DNA from: Ampullaceana balthica
Lineage: Eukaryota; Mollusca; Gastropoda; Lymnaeidae
Direction: 5' to 3'
Assembly (NCBI GenBank): GCA_944989445.1
Contig: CALYLW010001387.1
Location: 1-64,000 of the forward strand
DNA length: 64,000 bases
Positions 47,385 through 56,669 of the stretch are shown one piece after another (position 1 is the stretch's first letter; every line of letters begins with the position of its first letter). The notes under the pieces are model-generated. The model was given only the letters and a program-made list of their open reading frames with translations. It did not search any database and was not told the origin of the DNA. A program made the position numbers and the translations under genes.

Positions 47385-47970
47385 CAGGGGCGGATTAAGA
47401 CTGCACGGGGCCCCTGGCTGCAATTCAAACTGGGGCCCTATCCAGCCAGTGTACCTTTAGATAAAATGATTGCTAGCAGCTAACATAAGACTAAGACTGT
47501 AAGTCTAGATATTCATCCAAAGTGATTATTCATGAAAAAACCAATTTCGAAGAAATAATTTTTTGCCGGTATCCTAAAATTGAGTGCAAAAGACAATTTA
47601 TAAAATTAAAAAACACATGAAAAAAAAATTCTCAGCCCACCCGGGGATCGAGCCGCCACCGCTTGCATGACCAAGACTTAGTACTTCTCGTTCGGCCACG
47701 AGAGCTCGACAAATGTTGCCAATTTAAAACATATATATAATAGTCTTTAATAATTTCTGTTGTTGAGCCTACCAAATAAGGTTTTTTGACTGCTAAGACT
47801 ATCGTGTCGGAAAAGACATCATTTTAATAGATGAGATTTTATTAATTTATCATATTTTCAGCAATTCATGTATACATTTGTCCACATTTATTATAAAATA
47901 TGCTAAGTTTGGGGGCCCTAAATCATCGGGGGCCCCTGGCTTTAGCCCGTTCAGCGTTAATCCGCCATAG
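47385..47970. mobile_element. Non-autonomous hAT element with tRNA-like module (copy 1)
   Basis: Ends 'caggggcggattaagactg' and 'cgttaatccgccatag' are inverted repeats, and the flanks attacacc (47377-47384 and 47971-47978) are a perfect 8-bp duplication. Inner ends also pair (ggggcccctggc). A tRNA-Leu/Ser-like segment is at 47634-47708. It carries no transposase. Confidence 0.92.
47634..47708 (-). ncRNA. tRNA-Leu/Ser-like pol III module inside hAT MITE
   Basis: Minus strand: 'gagctctcgtggccgaacga' gives an A box (TGGCCGAACGAG), and 'ggctcgatccc' a B box at 47644-47654. The 'TGGCCGA' D-arm start is the signature of type II tRNAs (Leu, Ser). No sound anticodon arm. Confidence 0.6.
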
Positions 47971-48624
47971 ATTACACCATTGGTATTATTAGAAGTATGA
48001 ATGACTAAAATTCACGGACGAACGAGCAAATGAACTAGAACTAGAATCTAGAGCAAAGTCACTAATTCATTTACATATTTCACTCGCGCAAGGACGTTCC
48101 ATTTCGCATTATATATTATATCACATAATATAACCTTATATTTATATTTTAACTTAAAATTTTAATAAATAAGCCTAAACATTTTTAAAGATGCGTGTAA
48201 GTTATCATTTGATAGCCGTAACCGTAAACACTAATACTAGTCCTAGCAAACTTATATTTAATATAAATTGTTTTCCTTGGTTCGCATAAAAATATATGTC
48301 TTAGTATTTATTAGTAATAAACAATATTAAGATTATGACTTTAATTAGAAATTAAATCATTAGCATTATTAGTAAGTAGTATGAATGTATTGAATATAAT
48401 TCACGGAGGCACGAGCAAATGAACTAGAACTAGAACAGAGTCACTAATTCATTTACATAATTCACACTCGCAAGGACGTTCTATTTTGCATAATATAATA
48501 TATCACACAATATAACCTAATATATGTTTATTTAAAATTCTATAAAATTAAGGTTTTGAACAAGTTTTAGTCAATTTCAATGAGCCCATTCCCTGTAATA
48601 GTAATTAACAAATATTAACTAGAT

Positions 48625-50525
48625 TTAAGTGGTTCTCAACCTTTTGAGATTCAAGGACCACGTGAAAAAATTGTGTCTTTGCCGCGGACCACTACTGAAA
48701 ATTGAGCTACTGCAGTGCTGGAAATGTACATATAATTATATTTTGTATAAACTATTTACTAGTATACACGTTAGTTAGTAAAAGTATACTAAAATGCTAC
48801 GATTTACATTCTGCAAAAACAATATTGAATGGAAACAGTTTGTAATTGATTTCTTTGTAACGAACAAATGTCACTTATACTAGTCTTTTACTTATATTAT
48901 TATTCAATTCTTATTGCTTATTATAAAAAAACTTAAAGTCATAAACAGTAGGTAGTATTAGTAAGACGCATACATTAGTTTATTTAGTGCAAGCCCCGAG
49001 TTTAAGATTTTAGCACAGCACATCCAAACGAGGTGTAATACTTGAAAGACCATCGTAATTTATCTTCAACTTCAAGTCCGGAATGATGTTTTGTTTTGAT
49101 TTTAACCAATGTGTAAAATCCACATTCACAAAGATATGATGTTGCCAAGGGTAAAATTATTTTAAAAGCTTTCTGAGACAGTTCTGAATACTCCAAAATT
49201 TCATGAAGCTCACTTTCTGATGCAACATATTCAAAGTAGTATCGCTGGTCAGCTCAATGAGTTCGTTTAAATTCGATGTTGGTAAATTTAATGACTCAAT
49301 GTGTGCAAGAAACGGACTGGAAACCAACGAAAAACTCTGAATGTTCAAACCACCTAAGTAGAATTTAAATTAATCCTGCGGTGATTGAATATGGTCAGAG
49401 ATCAAATTTATCAAAAGTTGTTTATTGTTTTCAGCATTTTCTAGTTTATCGGTAAATTCGTACAATTGATCAAACATGTCAAAGTTAGCCTTAAAAAATC
49501 TCTTTTTCGAAATATCAATCATTTTCGGGAAAGCAAACACTTTGTCTCTGAGAGTAATCAAATGTGTCTGCTTTCCTTGCAGAGATGAATTAAGTTTATT
49601 CAGCTCTTCAAAAAAAACTAAGTAAGCCAGATCAGCAACCCATAACCTATCGTTCAAATAATCAATAAACTTTGCTTTTTTCTTCTCCAAGTAACTCTCA
49701 CATCATCAAGTAATTCAAACAGTGTGTATAACACTCCCCCCCCCCAGATAACCAGGCTTTTTGGCTTGTGCAACTCGTATAGCCACCACAAATCGTGCTC
49801 TTAAAGCGTTTTCATTGACTTTGGTTGCTTGTCGTATGCAGGACTTATGACTATCAAGTGAATATTTTTTCGCAGAAAGTATTACAATGGTTTCTCCTAG
49901 TATACATTAAAATTAGTTTTAAGATCTCTTCGGATTTTTGCAGATTCCATCGCTTCATTTGCAAGAATTACACACTCTGATCTTTGGTTGATCATTTACA
50001 ATGACGCATATAAAACCGAAGCGCGACCATTCTTTATCGTAGCGTCGTATGGCAAATCGTCTTTCTCTCCCCGGAACTGCTTTTGATTAACACATAGGTT
50101 GTGATGAGTCTGAGGCATCATTGCTGTCCTGATATTCATTTTTTTTCTTTATTAGGAATTTATTAATGCGTTCAATTAATTTAATTAATTTATTACTTTA
50201 ATACATGTAATTGTAATATTTATTGTAGGCTAATTAACTTAATGGTTTCACAAATTTATTTCTCAATCTCAATATAACAACTATAGTCTTCTAGAAACTA
50301 GTGTGACATCTTGGGATTTCCGGTATAGCTAAAAGTAAACATAGAATCAACATTTATTATTTTAGGCGCTATGCTATCGCCATCGAGTGATTTAAATTAA
50401 TCAATAAAATAAAAAAGTGACAAAAATTTTACGTTTTTGTGTTTTTAATTTAAAAAATTAAAATTTCATCCTTTGCTCGCGGACCACCAAGGACATCTCC
50501 TCGGACCACAGGTTGAGAGCCACTG
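48625..50525 (-). pseudogene. hAT (Charlie/ZBED5-like) transposase, decayed
   Basis: Element of 1,901 bp with 'agtggttctcaaccttttga' at the left end and 'aggttgagagccactg' at the right end. The 8-bp duplication aactagat is at 48617-48624 and 50526-50533. On the minus strand, broken frames give hAT transposase pieces in order: 49370-49690 ('LNDRLWVADLAYLVFFEELN', 'LNSSLQGKQTHLITLRDKV'), then 49157-49348, then 49002-49196 ('LPLATSYLCECGFYTLVKIK', the C-terminal dimerisation region). The N-terminal part beyond 49690 is too decayed to follow. Frameshifts and stops separate the pieces; it is dead. Confidence 0.88.
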
Positions 50526-50639
50526 AACTAGATGTCCTCTCGGCACCTCCGGCGGCGACCGATTTATAAATATATTTTATTTAAATATATTATTAGACTT
50601 CCAGTTAATAATGACAAAGCCTATTGGCTTTTATTTTTT

Positions 50640-51190
50640 GTGATTCTGCTGTTGTTGTTTTTTAAAGGAAAGGTACAAAGTTCAAGTAGGAGCAAAGTCA
50701 AATTCTTTAATCAAACCAATTTAATCTTTCTACTCCATAAACGGTATTGTTATGGACGATGCGTATGTGAACCAAGTAACAGTTCATATAACGTACAACT
50801 ATAACACTAGAGACATTCAACAATATACAGCTATACTGCAACACCAGCTAAAATTGGCATTCAATAACAAACCACAACTGTACCTGTAGCGTATTAAACG
50901 GGCGTTAACTACATGAAACTATGCTGTAAAACTAACGTAAAAAGGACATTCAATAACATTGCAGTTTATCACTAGCACGTGTTGACCCTCATTAGTCCAG
51001 CAAATAGCACGTGCTCACATTAAAATGGCGGTTCAGCAGGTTACAGCTTCCTAGATAAAAAAAATAATAAGTTACTTATCCATTTAATTTGAACTCTGTT
51101 GTCCAAATATAGATGGGAATAGTTGGGGGAGGGGGGGGGCTTGAGATTGCTGGACAAAACACAGAGACGTTAATCTATTGCCGGAGAAAG
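50640..51190. other. Unassigned sequence
   Basis: No recognised element. A G-run with 'gggggagggggggggg' lies at 51124-51140. 'cacgtg' occurs twice near 50975-51010. Confidence 0.4.
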
Positions 51191-51194
51191 TTAT

Positions 51195-51736
51195 TATCTT
51201 ATCTTATCTTATCTGTTTACAGACGCTCATTCTATACAGAAGATTATTGCGTCCTACGCTTATCTATGGTTTGTTTTTAGTCCTGCATTCTTATTAGAAT
51301 TTTAAATGTTGATAAAGTGTTGGCTTTCCTGGTTTCTTCAGGCAACCCATACCACGCCTGAATTCCGGACGGGAAGAACGAAAATTTGTATATGTTTGTT
51401 CTTGCATACGGAATAAGAAAGGTGTTTTTATCCTTATGTCTATCTGAGGGTTGTATTAAGTTATCTTTGTGTTGTATTTCTAAATTAGAATTAATTGCTT
51501 TATGTATGATTACTACTTTGCTCTTGGTTCTTCTATCCTCTAGTGTTTCAAGGTTTAATGATTTAACTAATGGTGTTATTCTTGTCTGTTTTGAATATTC
51601 TCCAGTAATGAATCTGGCAGCTCTTTTTTGAATTTGTTCTAGTTTATCAATGTTTTCTTTGGTGGAAGGGTCCCATACAGAAGATGCATATTCTAGTACA
51701 GGTCTCACCAAAGTGAGGTAGCATTTTAGTTTTATA
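51195..51736 (-). pseudogene. LINE (CR1/jockey-like) 3' fragment, copy 3
   Basis: Same 3' end as copies 1 and 2, with a (GATAA) tail at 51195-51212. The minus-strand frame is open for about 150 codons from 'LTLVRPVLEYASSVWDP' to the natural stop at 51277, through 'LEQIQKRAARFITGEY' and 'FFPSGIQAWYGLPEETRK'. The 5' truncation abuts a family A fragment. Confidence 0.87.
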
Positions 51737-51737
51737 G

Positions 51738-51785
51738 TTAAAACAAATAACTCGTAAAAACAGAGCTTTTGACTATAAATCCCAA
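51738..51785 (-). mobile_element. Family A 3' fragment, reverse
   Basis: 'gttaaaacaaataactcgta' and 'gagcttttgactataaatcc' match the reversed 3' end of family A. Only this end remains. Confidence 0.65.
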
Positions 51786-52383
51786 CGCGCATAACTCAAA
51801 ATAAAGTCTTGGAAGAAATACTGCACCTAAAATAACTCGTTTTGAACGTCCGCGTAAACGTGTTCAATATGATTGGCTGTAGGAGTCATATGTGTTTGAG
51901 GGACCAATAGCAATCGATGACCGCACGTAATATAGCCTTTTATTATATAGGATATAAGGAGGATATTTCGTCTAAACTATGGTGGATTAAAGGGGGGGGG
52001 GTTTAACGGGCTAAAGCCCCCCCCCCGATGTTTTAGGGGCCTCCAAATTTAGTATATTTTATAATAAAGGTTGACAAATGTTTGCATGAATCCCTGAAAA
52101 TATCATAAATTAAATAATTAAATAAAGTCTTATCTATTAATCTGATCGCTATTCGGACCCGATAGTCTTAGTAATCGAAAAACCTGATTTGATAGGCTCA
52201 CTGAAAGAAAATATTAAAGAATATCTATCTATATATATAGTTCTCTTCGTGGGACCATGCGAGACACCATGCAAGTATGTGCAACCGAGCATGACGAATG
52301 ACACTCGCTGGGGTCGACCAATGTATCGAGACCAACAATGGTCCTTGCGTTTCACTTTCATTGTTCCTTCACAGAATAACGTG

Positions 52384-52455
52384 AGATTCGTAGTGTACTG
52401 GTTATCAAGTCTGCTTTATAAGGGGAAGGTCATGGGTTCAAGCCCCAACGAAAAC
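52384..52455 (+). ncRNA. tRNA-Val-like pol III module inside Helitron
   Basis: 'cgtagtgtactggttatcaa' contains an A box very close to that of tRNA-Val (tagtgtagtgg), followed by 'gtctgctttataagggg', then 'aaggtcatgggttcaagccc' with a B box at 52435-52445. 'gttttcg' at the complement of the 3' side (cgaaaac) suggests an acceptor remnant. The anticodon stem is damaged. Confidence 0.72.
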
Positions 52456-52523
52456 TTTGTGTTTTTTTTTAATTTTTAAAAATGTCTGTTTGTGCCCGTT
52501 CTTTTACCCCTTTATTGCCAACA

Positions 52524-52950
52524 CTAGCTGACCCGCGGTGTAGCATACGCCGCTAATGATTTAGTGACGCGTGAAGACTTCCTGAAAGACACAGTTGTCA
52601 AAATGGGGTGGGCTTGGGCAAACGACTGTGAGTGAATGAAAAGAAGGTACTCTGGAGAGGCCCGCGGCGTAGCATACGTCGCAGACTTGCTCATCATAGA
52701 CAGTGCAAAGAACGGATGGGGGGGAAGGGGTAAGAGTACAGACACAAAAAGCAGCACTATGTAAATAAAAAATAGCGAGTAAACGTGATGACATGCACAC
52801 TGAGGTTGTTGTTATACGACTCCCATTTATTACTACCATCCCTTTAACATAAACTGTGATTGGCCGACCCTAGCGAGGGTTAGTCACATTTAGGGTTGTT
52901 AATTTCGTGTTGTTGTTGCTTTTGTTTTTGTTTTTGGAAAACCGATTATC
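52524..52950 (-). mobile_element. Inner Helitron(s), reverse orientation
   Basis: CTAG at 52524-52527 after A, followed by 'ctgacccgcggtgtagcata' and 'cgccgc', is a reversed Helitron 3' end. A second reversed 3' end (cccgcggcgtagcatacgtc) lies at about 52661-52680 without CTAG. Both lie inside the 52224-53202 element. The right limit is uncertain, estimated from where the outer Helitron resumes. Confidence 0.65.
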
Positions 52951-53225
52951 GATTATGTAACTCCGATTTTAAACCGATTATCGTTTTAAAGCTGACTTCA
53001 TAGAACTTAGGGGTGTACCGAATTTCGCCTGCAAATGTCTCGAAAACAAACAATGAGTTGGCACTTCCCCCTTCCCCCAAACCGACGTTCACTCACGTTG
53101 TTTTGATTTCTTCGTGCTGTAGTTTGTGTCCGTTCTTTCTCCACTTTCTTTGCATTCTCCATGAGTAAGTCTGCGGCGTATGCTACGCCGCGGGGCGTCT
53201 AGTTGTTTTTTTTTCAACATCCCTC

Positions 53226-53296
53226 AAGCTCTCCTGGTCGTGTGGAAGTGTATCGGCTAGTGGTGCAAGCGATTTGGGGATCGATTCACAGTGGGG
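53226..53296 (+). ncRNA. tRNA-Leu/Ser-like pol III module inside hAT MITE (copy 2)
   Basis: 'aagctctcctggtcgtgtgg' and 'gatcgattc' align with the A- and B-box parts of the 47634 segment. It sits at the equivalent place of the hAT element. Too decayed for a working tRNA. Confidence 0.55.
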
Positions 53297-53662
53297 GTAT
53301 ATATTTTTTTTTCATTTGTCTACACTCAATTTTAGCATACCGGCAAACAGTTATTTCTTCGTGTTCGGCTTTTTCATGAATAATCATTTTGGCTGGGAAG
53401 GCTGATCCCGTAGTACAGACAAAGTATGAGCAAGGAACCAATGGACTATTTAGTTACAAGTTACAGTTACATATTAGGTGCTAGCAATCATTTTATTTAA
53501 AGGGACGCTGGCTGGATAGGGCCCCAGTTTGAATTGGAGCCAGGGGCCCCGTGCAGTCTTAATCCGCCCCTGCGTCTAAATGTCATAGATTTCTTGTGCT
53601 AAAATCTGGAATATATTATAATGGTGACGGACAAGATATGGGCGAGGCTGCAAACATACTTT

Positions 53663-53664
<2 letters not shown>

Positions 53665-53717
<53 letters not shown>

Positions 53718-53726
53718 CATACATAC

Positions 53727-53786
<60 letters not shown>

Positions 53787-53800
53787 CATATATATATATT
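53665..53800. repeat. (TA)n microsatellite with TACA interruptions
   Basis: Two long TA runs separated by 'tacatacatacatat'. The Tyr/Ile frames on both strands are artefacts. Confidence 0.96.
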
Positions 53801-54180
53801 GAAACAGGGTATATATAGGCCTGCCAAGGCGTCACAGAACAACGAACGTTGCAGCAAAAAGCCTCCTTCAACGAACAAATAGACAAAAACAAATTAAACT
53901 AAAGAAGATTTGGTGACAGTGTAATTGTTTATAACAAAAACTAAAACAAAAACATTACAAGGAATCTTTTTTTTTAAACGATCACATTTTTCAGGATATT
54001 TGGCCCCACTCTGTGTAATTAAATGTTTCAATTATTTTTGTCCAGCGTACCAGAACATTGCTATCGATAAATTCCTCACGTTACTTCATACCTCTATTAG
54101 TGTATGTCTTAATTGGGTAACATTTTTCCACTGATCTATTTATAGTACTTAGGCATTTTCTCATTATCACTGTTTTTCTC
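53800..54180. other. Unassigned sequence
   Basis: Unique sequence with a short 69-codon frame (53925-54134) of no recognised content. Confidence 0.35.
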
Positions 54181-54184
54181 TGGC

Positions 54185-54905
54185 TTATCTTTATATTCTG
54201 ACTGCTTATATATAGTCACATTTCTATATTCTTACGGTTTGACTAAAGTTGAATTTCTAAATTATCACTGACTACATAGAGTTGTACATGTATTTCTATA
54301 TTCTCACTCTCTATATGTAGTAACATTTGTATATTCGCACTGCCTGCATATTGTCACATTTCTATATTCTTACTGCCTACATACTGTCACATTTCTATAT
54401 TCTTACTGCTAGATACTGTCACATTTCTATATTCTTACTGACTACATAATGTCACATTTCTATATTCTTACTGCTAGATACTGTCACATTTCTATATTCT
54501 TACGGCTACATACGGTCACATTCATATATTCGTACTGCTTGCACACTGTCACATTTCTATATTCTTACTGCTAGATAATTTCACATTTCTATATTCTTAC
54601 TGCTAAGTACTGTCATATTTCTATATTCTTACTGCTAGATACTGTCACATTTCTGTATTCTTACTGCCTACATAATGTCACATTTCTATATTCTTACTGC
54701 TAGATACTGTCACATTTCTATATTCTTACTGCTAGATACTGTCACATTTCTATATTCTTACTGCTACATACGGTCACATTCATATATTCGTACTGCTTGC
54801 ATACTGTCACATTTCTATATTCTTACTGATACATACTGTCACATTCATATATTCGTACTGCCTACATACTGCCACATTTCTATATTCTTTCTGCCTTCAT
54901 AGAGT
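54185..54905. repeat. ~32-bp minisatellite, about 22 copies
   Basis: Unit contains 'cacatttctatattcttact' and 'gctagatactgt'. Subtypes have 'gcctacata' or 'gctacatacgg'. Decayed copies fill the left 150 bp. It lies about 600-1,300 bp upstream of the receptor exon. Confidence 0.93.
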
Positions 54906-55510
54906 TATAATTCTATGTCTATTTACAAAAAGTCCTTCATTCTTCTTGTTTGTTCGTTCCCCAGAAACTGTGCCTCATGTGATGTGAAAACAAAGTGTTA
55001 AAGCGAAAATGTTGGGATAGTGAGGTGCTCATCGGAGAAGAATCGCCCACTGTGCTACGCTGAGGATAACGATTAGTGAAACAGTGAGAACGCCAGGATC
55101 AACACACGCCAATACACAGACGTAGGAGCTAATGTTAATATACTCCACACGTGGTTACGACGACATATACATCTCTACATTACTCTGAATGATACAGAGT
55201 ATTCGGATACAAAGACGCCATTAAGTAATCAACTTCCTGAACACAAGCGAACAAGCCAAGCTCAACTGGGATCGTCTTATATGCATGATTATCTCCCTCA
55301 ACAAAGAACGACAATGACTGATCTTACTTTCAGTTTAGAAGGACGGCGATATAGGGTCTCTAAGATATATTCCCAAGACTCGTTGTTTCAGACCTAATAT
55401 ACTGCATCCACGCCAAATCTTTGGGAATGTTATTCACACTCAACTTGACTACATTAAAATTTGAAATGTAACACAATTTCGTTGGGCTCTGAATCCGCTG
55501 GTTTGAGAAA
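54906..55510 (+). promoter_or_regulatory. Upstream flank or 5' UTR of the receptor gene (undefined)
   Basis: Unique sequence between the minisatellite and the receptor exon. It probably holds 5' UTR or promoter, from position only. I see no firm TATA box, initiator or splice acceptor that would fix the transcription start. Confidence 0.25.
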
Positions 55511-55706
55511 ATGGCGAACTTTACATTGAGTAACCTGGCCCTGGATCTGGGTCGATTGGGCGGGCTGGCCAACACCCCTACAGGCCTAAGCTCTGCGGGC
55601 CTAACAACGTCGGGTCTAAGCCCAACAGGCCTGGTCACCTCGGATTATAACGACTCCTACGGATTAACTGAACAGCGCGCCAACGGCTCCCACAGCGGCC
55701 GCAGCC
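55511..55706 (+). other. Upstream overlapping open frame, possible true N-terminus
   Basis: An ATG in good context (A at -3, G at +4) at 55511 opens a frame that runs past the receptor start, one base out of phase, and closes at 56161. Its first 65-70 codons look like a receptor extracellular tail: four N-glycosylation sequons (NFT at 3, NDS at 47, NGS at 58, NAS at 68), Ser/Thr-rich, with four in-frame 15-bp repeats (55583-55642: GLSSA, GLTTS, GLSPT, GLVTS). Beyond that, the frame becomes Gln/His/Arg-rich shadow of the receptor. It is either an upstream ORF that would suppress the receptor start, or the real N-terminus with a sequencing or genuine frameshift near 55680-55730. Confidence 0.4.
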
Positions 55707-55994
55707 ATGGTAACGCCAGCACCAGCGCCCAACGACACCAGCGCCACCAACATGACGGACGACAGGTACTGGAGCCTGACCGTGTACAGCCACGAGCACC
55801 TGGTGCTGACCAGCGTCATCCTGGGGCTCTTCGTGCTGTGCTGCATCATTGGCAACTGTTTCGTCATCGCCGCCGTCATGCTGGAGCGGTCGCTCCACAA
55901 TGTGGCCAACTATCTCATCTTGTCCCTTGCGGTGGCGGATCTCATGGTGGCGGTGCTGGTGATGCCCCTGAGTGTGGTCTCCGAGATAAGCCAG
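55707..55994 (+). CDS. 5-HT1-like serotonin receptor, first recognised coding exon
   Basis: Encodes the start of a class A amine GPCR of the plasma membrane. The 96 codons give a short extracellular tail with sequons NDT (9) and NMT (15), TM1 at about 31-57 with the GN motif (Asn50, position 1.50), first intracellular loop 'LERSLHNV', and TM2 at about 66-92 with 'LSLAVADLMVAVLVMPL', in which Asp78 is the conserved 2.50 residue. The 'FVIAA.MLER.L.NVANYL' signature is typical of invertebrate 5-HT1 receptors (5-HT-dro, Lymnaea 5-HT receptor); those couple to Gi. The start is chosen because it has a near-ideal Kozak context (gcagccatgg) and an in-frame stop lies upstream at 55665. The exon ends CAG at 55994 before GTAAGC, a consensus donor in phase 0. 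TM3-TM7 are not in the window. A 5-HT7 or other amine receptor is possible but less likely. Confidence 0.88.
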
Positions 55995-56000
55995 GTAAGC
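55995..56000 (+). other. Splice donor of the receptor exon
   Basis: 'ccag|gtaagc' is a strong 5' splice site, placed where similarity to receptors stops (after 'SEISQ'). The reading frame enters unrelated sequence beyond it and reaches a stop at 56082-56084. Confidence 0.85.
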
Positions 56001-56274
56001 GACAGTCACGTGACATTTTATCATATCTGGAAGAGATGTTGTGTCTGCGGTTATGTCGTATTCCAATCTGTTCTTGTCATGTAGTAGAGCGTATTTTTTG
56101 TTGTATTTGGTGGTGGGGGAGTGTTGATTTTGTTTTAAATGTAAACTCAAAGAAATGTTGAGCATTTGTTAACCAACGGACATTTGAAAGCTGTGAGGAA
56201 GACAATGCCATATGGCAGTGGAGGCTGCGAGAAAGTCATTTCAATGTAATAAATGTATGCATGTGGGACATTCA

Positions 56275-56665
56275 AACCCTCGGGAGACATAGCCGTGTGG
56301 TAGTCAAGACAATAGGATGGACACGGCTCTAGGATGGCCATAGCTTTGGGGGAGATCTAGGTATGGGATAGTCAAAGCTATAGGAGAGACTTACCTATGG
56401 GATTTTCTAAGCTATGGGAGGGACCTACCTATGGGATAGCCTAAGCTATAGGAGGGTACTACCTATGTGGGATAAAGCTATGGGAGTGACCTACCTATGG
56501 GATAGCCTAAACTATGGGAGGGATCTACCTATGGGAAAGTCAAAGCTATAGGAGAGTCTTACCTATATGGGATAGTCAAAGCTATGGGAGGGACTTACCT
56601 ATGGGATAGTCTAAGCTATAGAAGACACATGCCTATGGGATAGTCAAAGCTTTGAGAGAGATGGG
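56275..56665. repeat. 34-bp minisatellite in the first intron, about 10 copies
   Basis: Unit contains 'ctatgggagggacctaccta' and 'tgggatagtcaaag'. Length varies (30-36 bp). Confidence 0.92.
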
Positions 56666-56669
56666 ATGT

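Larger units (their letters stand above)
46090..50640. repeat. Family C interspersed repeat, copy 2, with three insertions
   Basis: Family C sequence occurs at 46090-46477, 47294-47384, 47971-48624 and 50526-50640. The pieces line up in the same order as 27860-29640. The three interruptions are separate elements, each with its own target duplication (46478-47293, 47385-47970, 48625-50525). As in copy 1, an internal section is present twice. Confidence 0.78.
52224..53202 (+). mobile_element. Non-autonomous Helitron with tRNA-Val-like module (copy 3)
   Basis: Starts TCTATCTATATATATAG after A and ends with the hairpin gcggcgta/tacgccgc, 'ggggcgt' and CTAG before T. Outer sequence matches copy 1 along both ends ('gacgttcactcacgttgttt', 'gtttgtgtccgttctttc'). 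A tRNA-Val-like segment lies at 52384-52455. The middle is interrupted by a second Helitron in reverse (from 52524). Confidence 0.9.
51977..53572. mobile_element. Non-autonomous hAT element with tRNA-like module (copy 2), reversed, with nested Helitron
   Basis: Reverse orientation relative to the 47385 copy. Left end 'ctatggtggattaa', right end 'cttaatccgcccctg'; flanks cgtctaaa at 51969-51976 and 53573-53580 are a perfect 8-bp duplication. Sequences 51977-52223 and 53203-53572 align with the two parts of copy 1; the 979 bp between them is a Helitron. Without that it would be about 617 bp, close to the 586 bp of copy 1. Confidence 0.92.

Noticed and set aside
53621..53892. Tyr/Ile-rich frames on both strands
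   Set aside because: TA microsatellite.
55360..56165. Minus-strand and alternative-frame ORFs over the receptor exon
   Set aside because: Shadows of a G/C-rich coding exon; only the 55707 frame gives TM1-TM2 motifs. The 55511 frame is discussed separately.
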